From positions 1 through 38,460 of IMG/VR virus record IMGVR_UViG_3300039412_000416: a DNA stretch of 38,460 nt; one strand, 5' to 3'. Origin of the DNA: a virus. This document shows, one piece after another, positions 13,733 through 21,562 of the stretch. Within the stretch, counting starts at the first letter, position 1. Each line of letters starts with the position of its first letter. The translations under genes were made by a program, and so were the position numbers. Below the pieces are notes generated by a model. It made no database searches. It was given only the letters and a program-made list of their open reading frames with translations, and was not told where the DNA came from.

Positions 13733-14671
13733 ATGGCAATCGATGCAACAATCAGCGAGAAAACGGAGCGCGGGCGCGCGGAAGAGCGGCGCCTGATGCA
13801 GGAGGCGAACTCGGCCGGCGTGATGCTGACCGACTATTCGCGCGACGCCAACCTGAACCGCCGCCCGGACTTCATGGTGTATGTCTACTCGATCGTGAAC
13901 CGGCGCTTTGAAGTACACCGGCCGCCGAGCTTCCCGATCATCGTATTCGAGCCCTGCCCGGAGGACGAGGATTACAAGCTGGTGGGAGCGTTCCCTTCGC
14001 CGGTGAACGAGATGATCTGGATGGAGGACCGCACCTTCAGCGTGGGCGTGGACGGCGTGTTCTTTACCCGCGGGGTGCTGAACCCGAGCGGGGCCTGGGG
14101 CGAGATCGGCGCGGGCGGCGAGATGGAGTGGGCGGCGGCTTCCACCGATTTGACGCGGCGCGGACTGTTTATGAGTATGAGCCGGCCGCCGAAGCCGGAG
14201 GAAGTGCGGGCCTGCCGGACGCGGATGGAGACGCACTACCGCTGGTGCCTGAAGACGGCCGACGAGCTGGACCGCGCCAACCGCCGGCGCGAGATTGGGC
14301 CGGAGCACCACCTGGCGGCAGACTACTTTGCCTACAAGGCGAACTGGCACTATACCCAGACCGCTCCCACGCCGTGCCCGTACTGCGGCGAGTTGGTGCG
14401 GCCGGGTCTGGCCTACCACATGAACAGCGCCAACATGATGTGCGTGCTGGATTGGAGGCGCGCGGTGGCGGCCGGCGTGAAGAAGATGGAAGACGTGCCG
14501 GTGGCGGAGCGGGGAGAGTGGTGGAAAGACAGTGGTCAGGGGTCAGGGGTCAGTGGTCAGAAAAAGCGCGGCCCGAAGGAGCCGATGGCCGACACTGCGG
14601 CGGTGCAGGCCGCAGAGTTGGAAGGTTCCTTGCTGACCGAGGATCCAGGGGACGGGCAAGGCGGAGAGTAA
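13733..14671 (+). CDS. Zinc-ribbon-containing phage virion-region protein
   Basis: A 312 aa protein. GCGGAGG lies about 5 nt before the ATG. Residues about 40-150 look like a mixed alpha/beta domain (RRPDFMVYVYSIVNRRFEVH, PSFPIIVFEPCPEDEDYKLV, NEMIWMEDRTFSVGVDGVFF). Near residue 220 a CPYCGELVRPGLAYHM motif is followed by MMCVLDWRRAV, giving a CxxC...C zinc-ribbon-like site. The C-terminal tail is disordered and contains a translated CAGTGGT array (14530-14560) giving DSGQGSGVSGQ. It lies between capsid and head-completion genes. Similar Cys-pair proteins occur in podovirus head modules, but I do not know the function. Confidence 0.7.
   Translation: MAIDATISEKTERGRAEERRLMQEANSAGVMLTDYSRDANLNRRPDFMVYVYSIVNRRFEVHRPPSFPIIVFEPCPEDEDYKLVGAFPSPVNEMIWMEDRTFSVGVDGVFFTRGVLNPSGAWGEIGAGGEMEWAAASTDLTRRGLFMSMSRPPKPEEVRACRTRMETHYRWCLKTADELDRANRRREIGPEHHLAADYFAYKANWHYTQTAPTPCPYCGELVRPGLAYHMNSANMMCVLDWRRAVAAGVKKMEDVPVAERGEWWKDSGQGSGVSGQKKRGPKEPMADTAAVQAAELEGSLLTEDPGDGQGGE
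14530..14560. repeat. CAGTGGT/CAGGGGT heptamer array inside a gene
   Basis: AGTGGTCAGGGGTCAGGGGT then CAGTGGTCAG: four 7-bp units, read in frame as part of the C-terminal tail of the preceding protein. Confidence 0.75.
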
Positions 14672-14674
14672 AAG

Positions 14675-14705
14675 GGTCCGCCTTCGTTCTACGAGCTACG
14701 GCGGG
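14675..14705. repeat. REP-like element, CCGCCTTCG...CGAGCTACGGCGG
   Basis: TCCGCCTTCGTTCTACGAGC followed by TACGGCGG is an imperfect palindrome. A second copy differing at a few bases lies at 25224-25252, also directly upstream of a gene start. It resembles dispersed palindromic repeats seen in bacterial chromosomes. Confidence 0.65.
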
Positions 14706-14719
14706 ACATGGAGTGAAAC

Positions 14720-15484
14720 GTGACGGCGCAGGTGTACCCGAGCATCGAGGACGTGATGAACCTGGCTCGGGTTTACGTGAACGACACGCTGGCCGCGGGC
14801 GCCGGAATCACGCTGACCGATGCCGCGCCCGAGACCTTGCCCCTGCTGAACGCTTCGATTGCGCAGATGCAGCGCGACCTGTGGAACCGCTCCGTGCCCA
14901 CCATGATCCGGGAGACGGTGCTGACGGGCCTGCCGCCCATCAACTCCGCGCTGGGCGTGGGCGCGCCGAATCCGGCGGTGTATCAGGCGCTGACCTACAC
15001 TGGTTTTAACGATGGGTCGGTGGTGCATACGGGCATCGTGTTGCCGCCCGACCTGCTGGCGCCGATCAAGGTGTGGTTCCGGGCCGGCGGGACGAATTTG
15101 ACCTTTAGCGAGATGAACGAGGCGGCGAATGGGCTGGCCTCGTTTTACCAGGGGCCCTCGCCGGGGGACTGGGAGTGGCAGGGGGACCAGATTGCGCTGA
15201 ACGGGGCGACACAGGCGATCGACATGCGGCTGCGCTATCTGGGAACGGTGGCCTATTATCCATCGACCACGCTGCCCGTCCATTTTCCGACGACGTATCT
15301 GCCCTTCCGGGACAGCGTGCAGGCGCTGGCCTACCGGCTGGCCTACGATTTTTGCGCGGCGCGGGTGCAGAGCGGCGGGGCGAACGACCTGCTGGCGAAC
15401 TACCAGAGCTCGATTGACGGGATGGTGCAGCGGCAGGTGCGGCGGATGCAGCATGTGGTGTACGAACGCCAGCCATACGGGTAG
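14720..15484 (+). CDS. Head-tail adaptor / head-completion protein (probable)
   Basis: A 254 aa protein with a GTG start and GGAG about 7 nt upstream. The N-terminus reads YPSIEDVMNLARVYVNDTLA and TLPLLNASIAQMQRDLWNR, i.e. helices like those of gp4-type adaptors that dock under the portal. Next comes a beta-rich middle (VYQALTYTGFNDGSVVHTGI, APIKVWFRAGG, WEWQGDQIALNGATQAIDMR) and a helical C-terminus (RDSVQALAYRLAYDFCAARV, SSIDGMVQRQVRRMQHVVY). Position after the capsid and before the giant tail gene fits the neck of a short-tailed phage. The exact neck component is inference. Confidence 0.65.
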   Translation: MTAQVYPSIEDVMNLARVYVNDTLAAGAGITLTDAAPETLPLLNASIAQMQRDLWNRSVPTMIRETVLTGLPPINSALGVGAPNPAVYQALTYTGFNDGSVVHTGIVLPPDLLAPIKVWFRAGGTNLTFSEMNEAANGLASFYQGPSPGDWEWQGDQIALNGATQAIDMRLRYLGTVAYYPSTTLPVHFPTTYLPFRDSVQALAYRLAYDFCAARVQSGGANDLLANYQSSIDGMVQRQVRRMQHVVYERQPYG

Positions 15485-15507
15485 AGTGCGATACCTTCGG
15501 TTGGTTC

Positions 15508-15544
15508 GTAGAAGCTAAAAGCTAGGAGCTAATGGCTGTTTTTA
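15508..15544. repeat. AGAAGCT heptamer array
   Basis: TAGAAGCTAAAAGCTAGGAG and CTAATGGCT precede the giant tail gene. Here the ribosome site (AGGGGG, 15544-15549) lies just beyond the array rather than in it. Confidence 0.65.
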
Positions 15545-15557
15545 GGGGGTTCATGGG

Positions 15558-18500
15558 GTGGGGCGCTTCAACTTGGCCATGCCGGCGCGGCAGGTTCCGG
15601 TTACCCGGTTCGAGGGGTTGTTTACGCTTGCCGATCCGCGTGACTTTCCCGAGGGCGCAAGCTGGCTGGCTCAGGATGTGGACTTCACGATCGCTGGCGC
15701 CGGACCCCGGCCGGGGCTGACCGGCGCGATCAGCTTCAGCGCCACCCCAGGACAACTGCAATGGTTCACGGCGGCCCTGCTGGGCGCCTTGAATACCCTA
15801 CTGGCGCAGGACAAGCTGGGCAGTCTGTGGAGCCGGCTGCTGGCGGCGACGGGGCCGCTGAGCCCGATATACAGCGGAATTTTGAACGGCGCGCGGGCGC
15901 TGGGGCTGAGCGCGAACCTGCGCGAGTACATCTGCCTGAGCAACGTAAACAATGTAGCCAGCTATCCGCTGCTGCCGACGCCGGGCGCGCTGCAGGGAAC
16001 GGACCAGCCGCGCAACTACGACGGAATCTTTCTGGACCGGGTGAGCCAGATGGGGCCGGGCGTGGGGCCGGCGGTGGCGACGGTGGAGAGCGCGAATACT
16101 CCCGCCGCGCCGGTGCTTTCGTATGTGACCGGCGGCGACCTGCCGGTGCGCACGGCGTGGGTGGTGGTGGCGAACATCTCAGGGGGAGTGCTGGCGCCTT
16201 CGGCGGAGGCTAGCATTCTGCTGGGCGCTGGAACAAAACTAGTGGTGGATTCGCCTGCCTCGGCCAGCGGGGTGACCGGCTGGAACGTGTATGTGAGCGA
16301 GCAGGAGGCGGGGGCGGAGACGCAGCAGAATACCAGCGCCATCGCCATCGGCACCAACTGGACGGAGCCGGTGACGGGGCTGACGACGACGGGCGTGGCC
16401 GCGCCGGTGGCGCAGGTGGCGGCGGGTCCGCGCTACGCGATTGTGTTCTACCTGACCCGCTCCGGTTACCTGACGCCGGCCAGCCCGCCGGTAGCCTTCT
16501 CGACCGACGCCGGGACGATCGGGCTGACCTTCAGTAATTTGTGCACGGGGCCGGCCAATGTGCTGCAGCGCATCGTGGCGTGGACGCCGGCGAACGCGGC
16601 CATCGGCGGCTCCTATTTCTACGTTCCAGGCACGGTGACGGACGAGAATGGGAACCAGGTTCAGGCCTCGATTGTGCCCGACAATACGACCACCAGCTTC
16701 ACCATCAACATCAGCGACCAGGTGCTGCTGGAGGGCGTGAATGTCTCCGGCGTGGACGAGGGCGGCAATGCGGTAACGGGGAACAACCTGTTCACCGTGC
16801 GGGAGCTGGGCGAGCCGGTGAAGGGCGAGCAGTACGCGGGGCGCACCTTTTTTATGGGCTGCCGCAACAAGGTGGACCAGTTCCTGAATACCACCTTCGA
16901 TGGCGGAGGATCGGCGGCGAATCCCGTCTCGGGCTGGACGCCGCAGTCGCCGGACGGGAGCCAGACCCACGAACTGGTGACAAGCCCCATCTTCGGGTTC
17001 AGCTACTACTACAAGAACGGCTCGGCCGGGACAGTGAATCCCTCGCCGCAGGCCTGGAACCTGGCGGCGCTGGACATGATTGCGCAGCCCGCGGCGCAGA
17101 CGGCCCTTGGCACGCCGATTCTGATACAGGGACGGCGCTACGGGGTGCGGGCGACGGTATGGTCGCCGGGGGGCAACGCCACGGGCGAGGTGTGGATCGG
17201 GTTCGCCAGCGCGATAACGAACGAGATGGATGTTTACCGGATCCCGGCGAGCCGCCTGACGACGGAGCCGCAGGAGTTCATTGGGCCGCTGGGTTCGCCG
17301 GCAACCGGAAGATGGCTGAGCTTTCCCGTAGAAATCAGTCCTGGCGTCTATGCAGGGCTGGTGGGGCCTGGGGCAAGCGCGGCAACGCAAATCTATGCAG
17401 GAACAAACGTCGCCAGCGCTGCCACGACCTCCGATAGCACGGGAAGCATGGAGGCCTCCGGCGCATATCCGCCATTCAATCTCGGTACGACCTGCAAGGC
17501 GACGTTGACCTTCAATGATTTTGTCATGCCGGCGCTTCCCGCAGGGGCCATCGTGACGGCAGTCCAGTACCAAGTCAGATACACGGGCACGTTTGCGACC
17601 GATAATCCTGGCGCCGCATACTCCGCTACGGATCGGGACGATGCCGACATTGGCCTTCCCGCTCTGCCCTCTTCGGGAACCTGGACGAGCTCCAGTTTCA
17701 CCACCGACACATCGTTTTTGAGCGGCGCGCTGATCACGTTCGAAATGGGGAATACAAGCCAGTTTGCAAACTTCACGGGCAGTCTGTCTATCTTTTCCGT
17801 AGGCTACCTGGTGACCTTCTCTTCGCCGACCGCGCCGGTTTACAATCCGACGGTCACGCGGTTCAATACCATCCCCCCCGATCTGAAGCTGGTGGCGATT
17901 CCGGTGGGCTGGCCGGCCGGGGCGGACCTGGAGATCGACCGCATTGAGATCTTCGATTGGGACCAGCCGGTGCTGCAGAACCAGGTGGTGGCCAGCTACG
18001 GCGCGCAGCCGGAGGCCTTCGACGGGGTGACGGGGCTGATCGACATCTCGAACTACACCACGGACCCCATCACCAACATCTTCCGCTTCCTGAACCAGCT
18101 CTACATCTGCACGGCGAGGCGCTGGTTTGCCACGCAGGACAACGGCACCACGGAGCCGGATGACTGGACGCTGAGCGAGGTATCGAACGCGGTGGGATGC
18201 CTGGGACCGATGGCGGCGGACGTGGGCGAGGAGTTTGTATTGGCCGCGGACCTGCGCGGGTTGTGGATCTTCGACGGCGGCAGCCACGTAAAGCTGAGCC
18301 AGGAGGTGCAGGATCTGTGGGATTCGCTGAATTTTGCGCTGAGCGCGGGCTTCTGGCTGGTCAACGACCGGCACCGGCAGCGCGTGCTGTTTGGCTGCGC
18401 GTTGCCTACGCCCGGAAACTATACGCGGTTGCCCGCAGCTACGCCTACGCAGAACAACGTGACGCTGCTGTGCAGCTACCTGACGCTGGCGCCGGGATCG

Positions 18501-19088
18501 ACGATCGCCATGAGTCCGGGCGTCACGGTGAGCGCGTTCACCGGGCAGGTGATCAGCCGGGAGGGTGGCAGGAAGTGGGCGGTATGGTCGATTCCCGCGT
18601 GGTATGGGGAGTTTATGCCGCAGGGGAACGGCAGCGAGGCGCTGTGGCTGGGATCGGGCAAGACGGCGAAGATTTACTTTCTGGATGCCGCGAATTCGAC
18701 CGACGACGGCGCGGCGATTGCAGAGGCTTACGGGACCAGCAACTTCAGTGACACGCAGACCGAGCAGAACCTGCAACTGGGCAGCGCGCGCAAGATATAC
18801 GGGCCGATTTCGGTGCTCATGGATGTGATGGGGCAGTTCAAGCTGTCGATCCTCCCGGAGACGCAGTTGAATCCGAACCCGGTAGTGCTGCCGCTGCTGG
18901 GCGGGGAAAGCCCGGCGCTGGGCGACACGTTTTTGCCGGTGAGCGTGCCGGGGAACCGGGTGTTTCTGCTGTTCGAGACGGATGGGCTGGTGAGCGAGGA
19001 GGGCGTGGGCTCGAGCTTTACGCTGCGGCGGATTGTGATGGGAGCGCAGCCGCACCCGCGGATTCCGGTGACGGGGAGGCTTGGGTAA
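15558..19088 (+). CDS. Very large tail protein (nozzle/hub-like), 1176 aa
   Basis: The largest gene in the window; GTG start with AGGGGG 8 nt upstream. The first residues (MGRFNLAMPARQVPVTRFEG, TLADPRDFPEGASWLAQDVD) are of the kind seen at the start of podovirus tail tube/nozzle proteins. The middle (about 200-400) has beta-sandwich repeats rich in Thr/Gly/Val, with VTGWNVYVSEQEAGAETQQN resembling a fibronectin/Ig strand pattern. Residues about 800-1000 (LNQLYICTARRWFATQDNGT, FVLAADLRGLWIFDGGSHVK, WLVNDRHRQRVLFGCALPTP) look like blades of a beta-propeller. A central block (about 600-760) has lower GC and different composition, perhaps an acquired binding domain. The neighbouring genes support a tail role; the precise name is inference. 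Confidence 0.7.
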   Translation: MGRFNLAMPARQVPVTRFEGLFTLADPRDFPEGASWLAQDVDFTIAGAGPRPGLTGAISFSATPGQLQWFTAALLGALNTLLAQDKLGSLWSRLLAATGPLSPIYSGILNGARALGLSANLREYICLSNVNNVASYPLLPTPGALQGTDQPRNYDGIFLDRVSQMGPGVGPAVATVESANTPAAPVLSYVTGGDLPVRTAWVVVANISGGVLAPSAEASILLGAGTKLVVDSPASASGVTGWNVYVSEQEAGAETQQNTSAIAIGTNWTEPVTGLTTTGVAAPVAQVAAGPRYAIVFYLTRSGYLTPASPPVAFSTDAGTIGLTFSNLCTGPANVLQRIVAWTPANAAIGGSYFYVPGTVTDENGNQVQASIVPDNTTTSFTINISDQVLLEGVNVSGVDEGGNAVTGNNLFTVRELGEPVKGEQYAGRTFFMGCRNKVDQFLNTTFDGGGSAANPVSGWTPQSPDGSQTHELVTSPIFGFSYYYKNGSAGTVNPSPQAWNLAALDMIAQPAAQTALGTPILIQGRRYGVRATVWSPGGNATGEVWIGFASAITNEMDVYRIPASRLTTEPQEFIGPLGSPATGRWLSFPVEISPGVYAGLVGPGASAATQIYAGTNVASAATTSDSTGSMEASGAYPPFNLGTTCKATLTFNDFVMPALPAGAIVTAVQYQVRYTGTFATDNPGAAYSATDRDDADIGLPALPSSGTWTSSSFTTDTSFLSGALITFEMGNTSQFANFTGSLSIFSVGYLVTFSSPTAPVYNPTVTRFNTIPPDLKLVAIPVGWPAGADLEIDRIEIFDWDQPVLQNQVVASYGAQPEAFDGVTGLIDISNYTTDPITNIFRFLNQLYICTARRWFATQDNGTTEPDDWTLSEVSNAVGCLGPMAADVGEEFVLAADLRGLWIFDGGSHVKLSQEVQDLWDSLNFALSAGFWLVNDRHRQRVLFGCALPTPGNYTRLPAATPTQNNVTLLCSYLTLAPGSTIAMSPGVTVSAFTGQVISREGGRKWAVWSIPAWYGEFMPQGNGSEALWLGSGKTAKIYFLDAANSTDDGAAIAEAYGTSNFSDTQTEQNLQLGSARKIYGPISVLMDVMGQFKLSILPETQLNPNPVVLPLLGGESPALGDTFLPVSVPGNRVFLLFETDGLVSEEGVGSSFTLRRIVMGAQPHPRIPVTGRLG

Positions 19089-19135
19089 GACAGGTTTCAG
19101 GGGTCAGGTTTCAGGTTTCAGGTTTCAGGAGTCAG
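19089..19135. repeat. GGTTTCA heptamer array
   Basis: CAGGTTTCAGGGGTCAGGTT is followed by further TCAGGTTTCAGGTTTCAGG units: about six near-exact 7-bp repeats after the tail gene stop. Confidence 0.8.
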
Positions 19136-19148
19136 AAGGGCGCGAAAC

Positions 19149-19538
19149 GTGAAGATACGCGAATGGAAGCCGGAGGACAACGGGGCGGTACGGGTGATCC
19201 ATGACCTGATGGAGACCGGCTACCGGTTGCCGAATGTGGACGCGCCGTTGTTCCGGCTGAAGCGCGTGGTGGAGAGCGACAGCGGCGAGGTGGTGGGGGC
19301 GGCGGCGGTGAAGCCGGTGGGGGAGTGCTTTTTATGGGTTGCGCAGGATCTGCCTCCGGTCTTGCGCGCGCGGGCCTTTCGCCGGTTGATGGGGGAGGCC
19401 CGCGTTCAGGCGAGCGCGGCGGGATACGACGAGTTGACGGCATGGATTCCGCCGCACATACAGGCGAATTTTGGGTGGGCGCTTAGCCGGGCAGGATGGA
19501 CCATGAGCCCGTGGCGGAGCTGGAGCGTGAGGATATGA
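19149..19538 (+). CDS. GNAT-fold N-acetyltransferase (probable)
   Basis: A 129 aa protein with a GTG start and GAAGGG upstream. The N-terminus MKIREWKPEDNGAVRVIHD is a typical first GNAT strand and helix. It is followed by GEVVGAAAVKPVGECFLWVA (central strands), LRARAFRRLMGEARVQASAA (the helix after the acetyl-CoA loop) and YDELTAWIPPHIQANFGWAL. The family transfers acetyl groups from acetyl-CoA to amines. The classic Q/R-x-x-G-x-G/A loop is not obvious, so cofactor binding may be altered. Acetyltransferases of this size occur among podovirus tail genes, where their role is unknown. The stop overlaps the next start (ATGA). Confidence 0.7.
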   Translation: MKIREWKPEDNGAVRVIHDLMETGYRLPNVDAPLFRLKRVVESDSGEVVGAAAVKPVGECFLWVAQDLPPVLRARAFRRLMGEARVQASAAGYDELTAWIPPHIQANFGWALSRAGWTMSPWRSWSVRI

Positions 19539-20185
19539 CGAAGACAGGGACCAAGGGACCGAGGGAACAAGGGAACGAGAACGGTCTGCGGCGGATCAGC
19601 ACGCGGGTGGTGGTGGACATGGAGACCGGCGCAGTGCTGGAGCGCGAAAGCCTCCAGTATTGCGGGCCGGTGGCGCTGTGCGACCGCAGCGTGCAGAATG
19701 CCGCCAGCACCGCTGCGTCGACGGAAGGCACGCAGGCGTCGGGGATCGGCAGCTACATGACGCCGCTGCTGGAGAGCTGGGCGGGCGGGAACGCTCCCGG
19801 CTATGGGCAGGGCGCGGTGAACCAAATGACGGCGGCTGCGCAGACGGCGGCGGGAAGCGCTTCGAATGCTGCGCAGCAAGGCGGACTGCTGCGGGCGCTG
19901 CGCACCGGGAATGCGGCCGGCGTGGCGGCCGGAGACGTGGCCGGGGCGGTGGGCGCGGGCCAGAACCAGACGCAGGCGGTGGAGGATATACTGAGCCAGA
20001 ATGCGCAACTGAAGGCGCAGCAGCAGACCGGAGCGCTGAACATGCTGGGATCGCTCTACGGGACGGATGTGACGGGGCAGACGAACAATTTGAACACGCA
20101 GCTCAAGGCCGGGCAGAGCGGATGGCTGCAACAGTGGGGAGGTCCATTGCTCTCCACTTTGACGGGAGTTGCGGGGATTGGTTAG
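19535..20185 (+). CDS. Ala/Gln-rich virion protein, possibly internal
   Basis: A 216 aa protein. The start is the ATG that overlaps the previous stop as ATGA, with GTGAGG just upstream. Residues 4-14 are encoded by a GGGACC/GGGAACA array (TGTKGPREQGNENG). After VVVDMETGAVLERESLQYCG the protein is dominated by Ala, Gly and Gln (QMTAAAQTAAGSASNAAQQ, GNAAGVAAGDVAGAVGAGQ, DILSQNAQLKAQQQTG), consistent with long amphipathic helices. It is the first of three such genes and resembles the ejection-protein clusters of podoviruses by position and composition, not by motif. Confidence 0.6.
   Translation: MTKTGTKGPREQGNENGLRRISTRVVVDMETGAVLERESLQYCGPVALCDRSVQNAASTAASTEGTQASGIGSYMTPLLESWAGGNAPGYGQGAVNQMTAAAQTAAGSASNAAQQGGLLRALRTGNAAGVAAGDVAGAVGAGQNQTQAVEDILSQNAQLKAQQQTGALNMLGSLYGTDVTGQTNNLNTQLKAGQSGWLQQWGGPLLSTLTGVAGIG
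19544..19581. repeat. GGGACCAA/GGGAACA array at the 5' end of a gene
   Basis: ACAGGGACCAAGGGACCGAG is followed by GGAACAAGGGAACGAGAAC, nearly the same as the intergenic array at 1641, but here translated. Confidence 0.75.
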
Positions 20186-20200
20186 ACGAGGGAATAGGCG

Positions 20201-21553
20201 ATGACAAACGTGCTGGCATTGTTGGGGCTGAATCAGCGGCTGCTGCCAAAGGTCGGTGCTGTGGACAGCGCGCCGCCGCAACAGCCTTCCGAGGCGGCTG
20301 TGACCGCCGCTCGGACGCCCTCGGTGCTGCCGCGAGTAGGGATGGTGACCGCCGAGCCGCAGTATCTCCCTCCCGACGCGGCGATGGGCGCGACGGACAC
20401 GGTACCGCTGCTGCCGCATGTAGGATCGGCGATGCCGCAGGTAACGAACCCGCTAGAGCAGCAGATCGAGCGCCAGCAGGCGCTGGTGGGGCGCGATTTG
20501 ACGCCGCAGGCGCCATGGAGCGAACTTTCCCGCGGGGGCAAGGCGTCGCGCATTTTGGGGATGATTGTACCGGGCGCGATGGCGCGGATTCCTGGAACGG
20601 AGATCAATAGGCAGGCGCGGCTGGGACAGGACATGGGCGCGCTGGAAAAGCTGAGCGGGCTGGAGAGCCAGGCGCAGACGCAGGCGCGAGGCGAGGAGGA
20701 GGTGGGGCTGCGGCGGCAGCAGGTGGCGGACGAGGACACGCTGCGCCAGCAGGAGCAGGAGCGGCTGAACGCGCCGCAGTGGCAGCACCTGGCGACCGAT
20801 CAGGGCATGTTTCGCTTTGACCACAAGAGCGGCAAGCTGGAGCCGTTGACCTTTAACGGGCAGCCGCTGATGGGGCCGACGGCGCAGCGGGAGCAGACGC
20901 CAGAGCAGGCGGCCTTTGATGCGTATGTGAAGGGCGGCATGACGCCGGAGCAGGCATGGGAGAAGGTGCGGGAGAAGCCGGCGGCCGGAGGCGGCGCGGG
21001 CGCCGGAAGGGGCGATACAACGCGCCCTGGCGGCGCGGACAATCCGAAGTGGACTTATACGCAGCGGGCGGCCGCCTATAAGGCATATGAGCCGGCGATG
21101 GATTCTGCCGAGCGGTTTAACGTGATGGCCGATAACTACACCAAAGGGGTGAAAGGAAACGATCAGCAGGCCATGCTGAGCCTGCTGGCGAATCATCTGG
21201 GCATGACCATGAGCTTGCAAAAGGGTGCGCGGTTGAATCAGGCGATCATCCGGGAAGCACAGCAGTCGCGGCCATGGTTGCAGGGGATCAAGGCGCAATT
21301 CGACAAGGATGGCTACCTGACCGGGGTCACTCTGAGCCCGCAGCAGATGCGGCAGATGGTGGACCTGGCGCGAGAGCGATACGGCGAGGATGTGCGCAAG
21401 GCAACCAGTGAAGCGAATTACCTTGGTGTGCAGGGCGCTGGTCCCGAACGGGAACCCGGCGAGGCGACGATTGGATATTACACGGCGCTGGCCGGCGGTG
21501 ACCCTGCCAAGGCGAAGGCGCTGGCGCAGGCGGATGGATGGACGATCCAGTGA
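20201..21553 (+). CDS. Probable internal/ejection virion protein
   Basis: A 450 aa protein. GAGGG lies about 9 nt before the ATG. The N-terminal about 110 aa are Pro/Ala/Val-rich and probably disordered. A Gln/Glu/Arg-rich helical stretch follows (MGALEKLSGLESQAQTQARG, EEVGLRRQQVADEDTLRQQE), then a Gly/Ala linker and a helical C-terminal domain (YTQRAAAYKAYEPAMDSAER, MLSLLANHLGMTMSLQKGAR, MRQMVDLARERYGEDVRKAT). It ends with GDPAKAKALAQADGW. The repeated helices and the position between tail and fibre genes fit a protein injected with the DNA. No enzyme motif is seen. Confidence 0.6.
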   Translation: MTNVLALLGLNQRLLPKVGAVDSAPPQQPSEAAVTAARTPSVLPRVGMVTAEPQYLPPDAAMGATDTVPLLPHVGSAMPQVTNPLEQQIERQQALVGRDLTPQAPWSELSRGGKASRILGMIVPGAMARIPGTEINRQARLGQDMGALEKLSGLESQAQTQARGEEEVGLRRQQVADEDTLRQQEQERLNAPQWQHLATDQGMFRFDHKSGKLEPLTFNGQPLMGPTAQREQTPEQAAFDAYVKGGMTPEQAWEKVREKPAAGGGAGAGRGDTTRPGGADNPKWTYTQRAAAYKAYEPAMDSAERFNVMADNYTKGVKGNDQQAMLSLLANHLGMTMSLQKGARLNQAIIREAQQSRPWLQGIKAQFDKDGYLTGVTLSPQQMRQMVDLARERYGEDVRKATSEANYLGVQGAGPEREPGEATIGYYTALAGGDPAKAKALAQADGWTIQ

Positions 21554-21562
21554 GGTTGAGCG

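Noticed and set aside
16239-19055. 938-aa open frame on the minus strand opposite the giant tail gene
   Set aside because: It mirrors a plus-strand gene with clear coding character. Its sequence is Arg/His/Ala-rich low complexity typical of the antisense of GC-rich genes, and there is no ribosome site.
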